This document shows, one piece after another, positions 44,083 to 47,594 of a DNA stretch of 47,594 nt (within the stretch, counting starts at the first letter, position 1; every line of letters starts with the position of its first letter). The notes beneath the pieces were generated by a model. It was not told the origin of the DNA. It made no database searches and worked only from the letters and a program-made list of their open reading frames with translations. The position numbers and the translations under genes were made by a program. This stretch comes from CAYFVU01 sp964594775 (GTDB lineage Bacteria > Spirochaetota > Spirochaetia > DSM-16054 > Sediminispirochaetaceae): assembly GCA_964594775.1 (NCBI GenBank), contig CAZQNO010000021.1, positions 1-47,594 of the forward strand, in the 5' to 3' direction.

Positions 44083-45182
44083 CTTCCCTCCCCGTTTTCT
44101 TCGGGACCATTCGGCTCGATAAGCACCTTCATCGCCCCCTCCCGCCTTTGCACGAAGGTATCGAGAGCCTCGGAAAAGTTTTCGAGGGGAAACACATGAG
44201 TGATGAGGTCCTTCAACTTCAATTGCCCCGTTGCGATAAGAGGAATTATTTTCCCCGACACATTGGGGTTTGCCTTCGATCCGAAGATCGCTATTTCATT
44301 TGAGACCGTATACCCAAAGGGAACCGCTTCGTCGACCTTTCCCTGGGGCACTCCCAAGAGCCCCACCCTTCCTCCCCGGCGGACACACATAACTGCCTGC
44401 CGAAAGGTTCCCACGGCTCCTGAACATTCGAAGGCCTCATCTACACCCGCGCCTTCCGTTATCTCTCGAATTCTCTCTACCGGATCCTCTTTTTCAAAAT
44501 CAATCGCAAGATCTGCGCCAAGTGAAAGCGCATTCTCCAACCGTTTCCGCCTTCCAACGATTATCACCTGAGAGGCGCCAAAGGCTTTTGCCATTCGCAC
44601 CGTTATCATGCCGATGGGCCCCGGACCAAACACGGCGACCCTCCCTCCCCTGGAAATACCCGTCAAATCCATACCGTGAATTACTACTCCGGAGGTGTCC
44701 ACCAGAGCGGCTTCTCTAAAAGAAATAGATTTGGGAATTTTGTTTACGCTCTTTATGGAATAGGCGTTGTATTGTGCATAGGCTCCTTGAGAAACGAAGC
44801 CGTAGTGCCGGTGTCCCGTTTCCGGCTTCCCGTAGTTCTCACAAATGTTGTATCGCCCCTCCAAACATCTTCTGCAGTATCCGCAGCCCTTATGGGCCTG
44901 CCCGGCTACCCGGTCGCCGACAGAAAAACTATGAACTCCCTCTCCAAGACCTACGACCTCTCCAGACCACTCGTGTCCAGGTATGAACGGATAGTCTGGC
45001 GGCCAGAAACCGGCCAAGTCCCCCCGTATTATCTCCGGATCGCTTCCGCATATTGCCACCGCTCTTATTTTACATAAGACTTCGTCGGGGCCTAGCTTCG
45101 GAACAAGTGTGTCCTGCACCAGAAATTTTCCGGGCTCGGTTAGTACAAGTGCATTCATACGTTCAGGTAGACTGCTGCTCAT
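44079..45182 (-). CDS. Zinc-dependent medium-chain dehydrogenase (polyol/threonine dehydrogenase-like)
   Basis: 367 residues. Catalytic zinc ligands: AICGSDPE (Cys) and FIPGHEWSGEV (His, Glu). Structural zinc: GCGYCRRCLEGRYNICENYG, with four Cys. Cofactor site: VAVFGPGPIGMITVRMAKAFGASQVIIVGRR; the Arg after the second strand could favour NADP. It would oxidise a secondary alcohol of a polyol or sugar acid. AAGGCGG precedes ATG 45182. It is the first gene of a three-gene catabolic operon that lies downstream of the FadR-type regulator. Confidence 0.88.
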   Translation of the reverse strand: MSSSLPERMNALVLTEPGKFLVQDTLVPKLGPDEVLCKIRAVAICGSDPEIIRGDLAGFWPPDYPFIPGHEWSGEVVGLGEGVHSFSVGDRVAGQAHKGCGYCRRCLEGRYNICENYGKPETGHRHYGFVSQGAYAQYNAYSIKSVNKIPKSISFREAALVDTSGVVIHGMDLTGISRGGRVAVFGPGPIGMITVRMAKAFGASQVIIVGRRKRLENALSLGADLAIDFEKEDPVERIREITEGAGVDEAFECSGAVGTFRQAVMCVRRGGRVGLLGVPQGKVDEAVPFGYTVSNEIAIFGSKANPNVSGKIIPLIATGQLKLKDLITHVFPLENFSEALDTFVQRREGAMKVLIEPNGPEENGEGR

Positions 45183-45210
45183 GTTGTTCCGCCTTCTTCA
45201 GTTAATATAA

Positions 45211-45252
45211 TTGGTCACCACACGAACACGAGGTTCGAGTGGTGTCGGCCAA
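45211..45252 (-). promoter_or_regulatory. Long stem-loop in the leader of the dehydrogenase operon
   Basis: Arms 45216-45227 and 45233-45244 pair over 12 positions with one mismatch (5-base loop); an outer TTGG/CCAA extends it. It ends 29 bases upstream of the start codon. It could be a leader hairpin or an operator palindrome. Confidence 0.45.
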
Positions 45253-45340
45253 GGCTAAAAATATTAGCCGGATACTCTTCTTCCGCTCGAAGATTATGAA
45301 GCTTGATTCATTTCAATCCAATAAATGAGCGGCAATATCT

Positions 45341-45355
45341 TGGATACAATATCCA
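45341..45355. promoter_or_regulatory. Candidate FadR/GntR operator in the intergenic region
   Basis: Perfect inverted repeat TGGATA-CAA-TATCCA between the regulator gene and the catabolic operon. A related TTGGAT/ATTCAA arrangement lies upstream of the regulator gene itself (46157-46173). Confidence 0.45.
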
Positions 45356-45418
45356 GTATACAGCATCAATCGGAGGGGTCAAGCAGAATCTAATACTATA
45401 GGGTCACACGCGTTTAAA

Positions 45419-46129
45419 TTAACTATTTATCTCTTTTCCCATCGTTTTTGCGATCGAAACAGCAGTGTTGAAGTGGTGCTCTCGGGATGCCTGGTCGGCA
45501 GCCTCACCATCACCTCGTTCTATCGCTTCGAGTATCTTTCGATGCTCGGCGCATAGCTCTTCCTCCCGTCCCGGGAGCTCCAATCCGAGGTGCCTAAACT
45601 GTTCACTTTGTGTATAGAATTGATCGATGAGAGCTTGCAGCTGCGGTGATTGCGCGGCTTCTGTGATTATTTTGTGAAACCGCGCGTTTTTTTCCAGCAT
45701 TTTCTTTTCCTCTTTTGCCTTCAAAAAGTCCGCCATTTCATCACAGAGCACGGATAGTTCTTTCTTTTCTTCTTCGCCAATATTGTGTACCGCCAATCTC
45801 GCTGCTACCCCCGCAAGTGCTCCCCGTATGAAATACAGCTCGATTATTTGTTCAATAGAGAGCTTACGCACGAAACATCCCTTATATGGTTCATATTCGG
45901 CCAAGCCTATGAGGGTAAGATGATTCAAGGCTTCCCGTATCGGAGTACGGCTGACCCCGAGTCTCTTCGATAGTTCCAAGGTATTCAACGAATCTCCCGG
46001 TTTGAGTTTTCTGGAGAAGATCTCTTCCTTGAGCTGTTGAAGTACAATATTCTGCATACTCCTGTAAACTTGGCGAACTTTCGTATCCGTCTCATGTTCA
46101 CTCGTTGATTTTAAATTGTTGCTATCCAT
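45419..46129 (-). CDS. GntR-family transcriptional regulator, FadR/FCD subfamily
   Basis: 236 residues. N-terminal winged helix: LKPGDSLNTLELSKRLGVSRTPIREALNHLTLIGLAEYEPYKGCFVRKLS (helix-turn-helix around LGVSRTPIREAL). The C-terminal FCD ligand domain has ELYFIRGALAGVAARLA, ARFHKIITEAAQSPQL, an AEHRKILEAIERGD segment and REHHFNTA; the His residues are likely metal ligands near the effector. It lies directly upstream of the dehydrogenase-lactonase operon in the same direction and probably represses it, releasing DNA when a sugar acid binds. GGGAG precedes the ATG. Confidence 0.9.
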   Translation of the reverse strand: MDSNNLKSTSEHETDTKVRQVYRSMQNIVLQQLKEEIFSRKLKPGDSLNTLELSKRLGVSRTPIREALNHLTLIGLAEYEPYKGCFVRKLSIEQIIELYFIRGALAGVAARLAVHNIGEEEKKELSVLCDEMADFLKAKEEKKMLEKNARFHKIITEAAQSPQLQALIDQFYTQSEQFRHLGLELPGREEELCAEHRKILEAIERGDGEAADQASREHHFNTAVSIAKTMGKEINS

Positions 46130-46156
46130 TGTAATAAAGCTCCCGTTTTCATTTTA

Positions 46157-46173
46157 TTGGATGCTGGATTCAA
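46157..46173. promoter_or_regulatory. Candidate autoregulatory site of the FadR-type regulator
   Basis: TTGGAT-GCTGG-ATTCAA is an imperfect inverted repeat 28 bases upstream of the regulator ATG and shares TTGGAT with the site at 45341. It also overlaps the 3' end of the cupin remnant. Confidence 0.3.
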
Positions 46174-46466
46174 AATACAAAATTTTTTTCCTCCCTACAA
46201 GCCACAGGTGTACTATCAAGATCCGAGCTATAGAAAACCACCTCTCCACTTTCAATCATTAAAAGCGGATAGATAAAAAGAAATTCGCACGCTTCATCGA
46301 AGGAATTGTAGAACCAATGCAGCTCTTCCCGGGGAACCCAAACGGTATCTCCTGCCTTTATCTCATACTCTTCATTGTTTATCCCGGTGATACCCCGGCT
46401 CGAGAGGCTGTTCAGATACCCGTTGTCCAAAAGTGCTCCGCACTTTTGGACAACGGGTATCTTCAT
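46170..46466 (-). pseudogene. 5'-truncated cupin
   Basis: The open frame of 98 codons contains cupin motif 2 in full (GDTVWVPREELHWFYN, i.e. Gx5PxxxxHx3N) and the strands around it (NEEYEIKAG, EFLFIYPLLM). Cupin motif 1 (HxH...E...G), which should lie upstream, is absent. In its place the frame runs through a perfect 23-bp inverted repeat and into the stop of the nucleotidyltransferase gene (ATGA overlap). It is therefore probably the 3' part of a cupin gene of the neighbouring sugar-catabolic locus, cut by a rearrangement. Without motif 1 a metal site is unlikely to form. Confidence 0.55.
46414..46462. repeat. Perfect 23-bp inverted repeat with a 3-base loop
   Basis: Arms 46414-46436 and 46440-46462 are exact reverse complements. 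The element starts immediately after the nucleotidyltransferase stop and occupies the 5' end of the cupin frame. There is no T-run, so a simple intrinsic terminator is unlikely; an insertion end, an inversion scar or a fold-back assembly artefact are possible. Confidence 0.75.
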
Positions 46467-47011
46467 GAATAATTTCCCTGTTCTTCGTTCAGACTCTCAA
46501 GATAGCGAATATCATCCTCATCTGCGGGGCTTTTATCGGACCGCTGTTTTTTCAGTGTAATGAGGTCTTCCCTTGAAGCGACCCTGAAGCTTATATCCTG
46601 CAGTTGTATCATCCGGGAATTTTGAATCAAGCGCATGATGGGAACTCCCAACTCAAAAAGAACATCGACCTGAGATGACAAGTCTATCTTTTCCATCGGT
46701 ATTTCTAGGCCGGAAGGATTGGCGACTGGGATAATAAAACTAAGCGAACCTGCATTATGTATACCTACCCATTCTTGTGCCTCACGATACGTAAGAGCAA
46801 CCGTAAGCGATTTATCTTGTACATCATTAATTAACAGATAGGAATTGCGGTACATCAGTTCGATTACCCTGTCCACATCAAGAGTTCGAATTGCAATATC
46901 GATATCATGAGTCAACCTGGGACTATTGTAGAGGCGGAGAGCCAGGCCTCCTATAACAACGAAATCGATATCGTGTGTAGTAAACAGTTTAAGAAGCTCT
47001 TTGTGCGTCAT
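46463..47011 (-). CDS. Nucleotidyltransferase-fold protein (AbiEii/toxin-like)
   Basis: 182 residues. The N-terminus FVVIGGLALRLYNSPRLTHDIDIAI is the Pol-beta-type nucleotidyltransferase pattern GG...L........T.DiDi, with both metal Asp residues. The later KIDLSSQVDVLFELGVPIM gives the third acidic residue. The C-terminus VASREDLITLKKQRSDKSPADEDDIRYLE matches substrate-helix regions of AbiEii-like and HEPN/MNT-like systems. It probably modifies RNA or protein by nucleotide transfer, as in type IV or VII toxin-antitoxin pairs. The 64-residue gene before it overlaps its start by 23 bp and is the likely partner. Confidence 0.75.
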   Translation of the reverse strand: MTHKELLKLFTTHDIDFVVIGGLALRLYNSPRLTHDIDIAIRTLDVDRVIELMYRNSYLLINDVQDKSLTVALTYREAQEWVGIHNAGSLSFIIPVANPSGLEIPMEKIDLSSQVDVLFELGVPIMRLIQNSRMIQLQDISFRVASREDLITLKKQRSDKSPADEDDIRYLESLNEEQGNYS

Positions 47012-47183
47012 CTGCCCGTTTTCTTGAGAATGAGTTTTTCACATAGCGTTTTCCGTATTCCGGTGACAGCTCCATTATTCTGCGTGCTTCCCTCTCTAAG
47101 CTGTCGATTTTCTGTTCTGCGCTTTGATGGGCCAGAATCAACGAGGCGGTGTTTCGATCGATCTTGCCGGTATGGCTGCGCAT
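46989..47183 (-). CDS. Small helical protein, likely partner of the nucleotidyltransferase
   Basis: 64 residues from ATG 47183, with AAGGAG 12 bases upstream. The sequence (KIDRNTASLILAHQSAEQKIDSLEREARRIMEL, then PEYGKRYVKNSFSRKRADD) is helical and charged, without a recognised family. Its end overlaps the start of the nucleotidyltransferase gene by 23 bp, as expected for a coupled two-gene module. Confidence 0.6.
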   Translation of the reverse strand: MRSHTGKIDRNTASLILAHQSAEQKIDSLEREARRIMELSPEYGKRYVKNSFSRKRADDAQRAS

Positions 47184-47335
47184 GGGAGTATTGTACTCCT
47201 TTTTGCCGGGAAGCGTCAAAATTCTTTCGCACTTTTTTGTCCCTCTCTTCTTACAGCAATGTGTCTGAGTCGAACCGCATAACGCCGAAGTTGCGTGCAC
47301 GGGCCGGCTTTCTCGATTACCGGACGATAGAGGAA

Positions 47336-47594
47336 TTACCGAACCTTAAACAGTTTTCGAGCCTCGGAGATATCGACCAGAATACCGGCGGCATATTTGT
47401 GCAATATGCTGGCCACGAGGGGCTGATACCGCATCCCTTCCTGTGAAGCGAGGCCCTTAATCGTCTCCATATCAGTTTTGGTCATACGAATGTTCATTCG
47501 TTCGGTTTTCTTTTCGGTGGTTCTTGCAGCATTAATTAATTTTTGGCGAAGCTCCTCAGGTGCCGCTGCGAACTCATCGGCATGGTCCTCGAAC
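47336..47594 (-). CDS. Ribbon-helix-helix/CopG-like antitoxin, partial at the window edge
   Basis: The last 85 residues of a protein that starts beyond the window. It reads EDHADEFAAAPEELRQKLIN, then a basic KKTERMNIRMTKTDMETIKGLASQEGMRYQPLVASILHKYAAG, split here by the strand-helix-helix of a CopG-type DNA-binding domain, and ends in LFKVR. The INIRM-type strand followed by two helices is typical of antitoxins paired with BrnT- or RelE-like toxins, whose gene would lie just outside the window. Confidence 0.7.
   Translation of the reverse strand, partial: FEDHADEFAAAPEELRQKLINAARTTEKKTERMNIRMTKTDMETIKGLASQEGMRYQPLVASILHKYAAGILVDISEARKLFKVR

Overview
The window looks like a piece of a draft chromosome from a free-living spirochaete-like bacterium. 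The clues are the two multi-PAS sensor kinases that carry an N-terminal receiver and an HRVKNN-type (HisKA_2) phosphoacceptor helix, the CsgG/FlgO-like envelope proteins, and the overall gene style. This placement is an inference, because no rRNA or other taxonomic marker is present. Base composition is GC-rich over most of the window and visibly more AT-rich in the last 2.5 kb. Four runs of exactly 100 N interrupt it. Two of them (13783-13882, 17392-17491) are flanked by exact 55-bp duplications, so they are unmerged contig overlaps and not missing DNA. The other two (24390-24489, 36192-36291) delete several hundred bases of real genes.

Region 1 (1-17.4 kb). After a fused CsgG-domain/beta-barrel protein comes a leftward five-gene operon: ATPase, lipoprotein binding protein, two permeases and a MerA/Lpd-like flavoprotein. 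It is divergent from a TVP38/DedA-like membrane protein and a CDP-alcohol phosphatidyltransferase. The gene content matches the uncharacterised ydjXYZ-ynjABCDEF locus of Escherichia coli. Further right are a receiver-PAS-kinase, a membrane-anchored reductive-dehalogenase-like Fe-S protein, a transmembrane PIG-L deacetylase with an FHA-like N-terminus, a candidate zinc-ribbon ORF hidden by a pseudo-gap, thioredoxin reductase, a DUF547 protein and an MFS transporter.

Region 2 (17.5-25.8 kb). A livKHMGF branched-chain amino-acid ABC operon is followed by an M20-type N-carbamoyl-amino-acid/allantoate hydrolase, a metal-efflux permease with a C-terminal HMA domain (broken by a gap) under an SmtB/CzrA-type regulator, and a VapBC toxin-antitoxin pair.

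Region 3 (25.8-37 kb). A half-size CaCA exchanger is followed by two translationally coupled cyclase-like proteins, the second degenerate and fused to a pseudo-receiver. A purine-salvage pair (NCS2 permease, adenine deaminase), aconitase, a second MFS paralogue and pyrimidine-nucleoside phosphorylase (gapped) complete the region.

Region 4 (37-42 kb). This holds a small secreted protein, a large receiver/multi-PAS kinase in an operon with an orphan ParB-like protein, and a FlgO-like lipoprotein. Two near-identical palindromic terminators flank the units.

Region 5 (42-47.6 kb). A catabolic operon (zinc MDR dehydrogenase, 3-hydroxyacyl-CoA/gulonate-type dehydrogenase, propeller lactonase) lies under a FadR-type GntR regulator. 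A cupin remnant follows, whose 5' part is lost at a perfect 23-bp inverted repeat, next to a nucleotidyltransferase toxin-like pair and the partial antitoxin of another module. This end looks like accessory DNA. No tRNA, rRNA, CRISPR array or insertion sequence was recognised.
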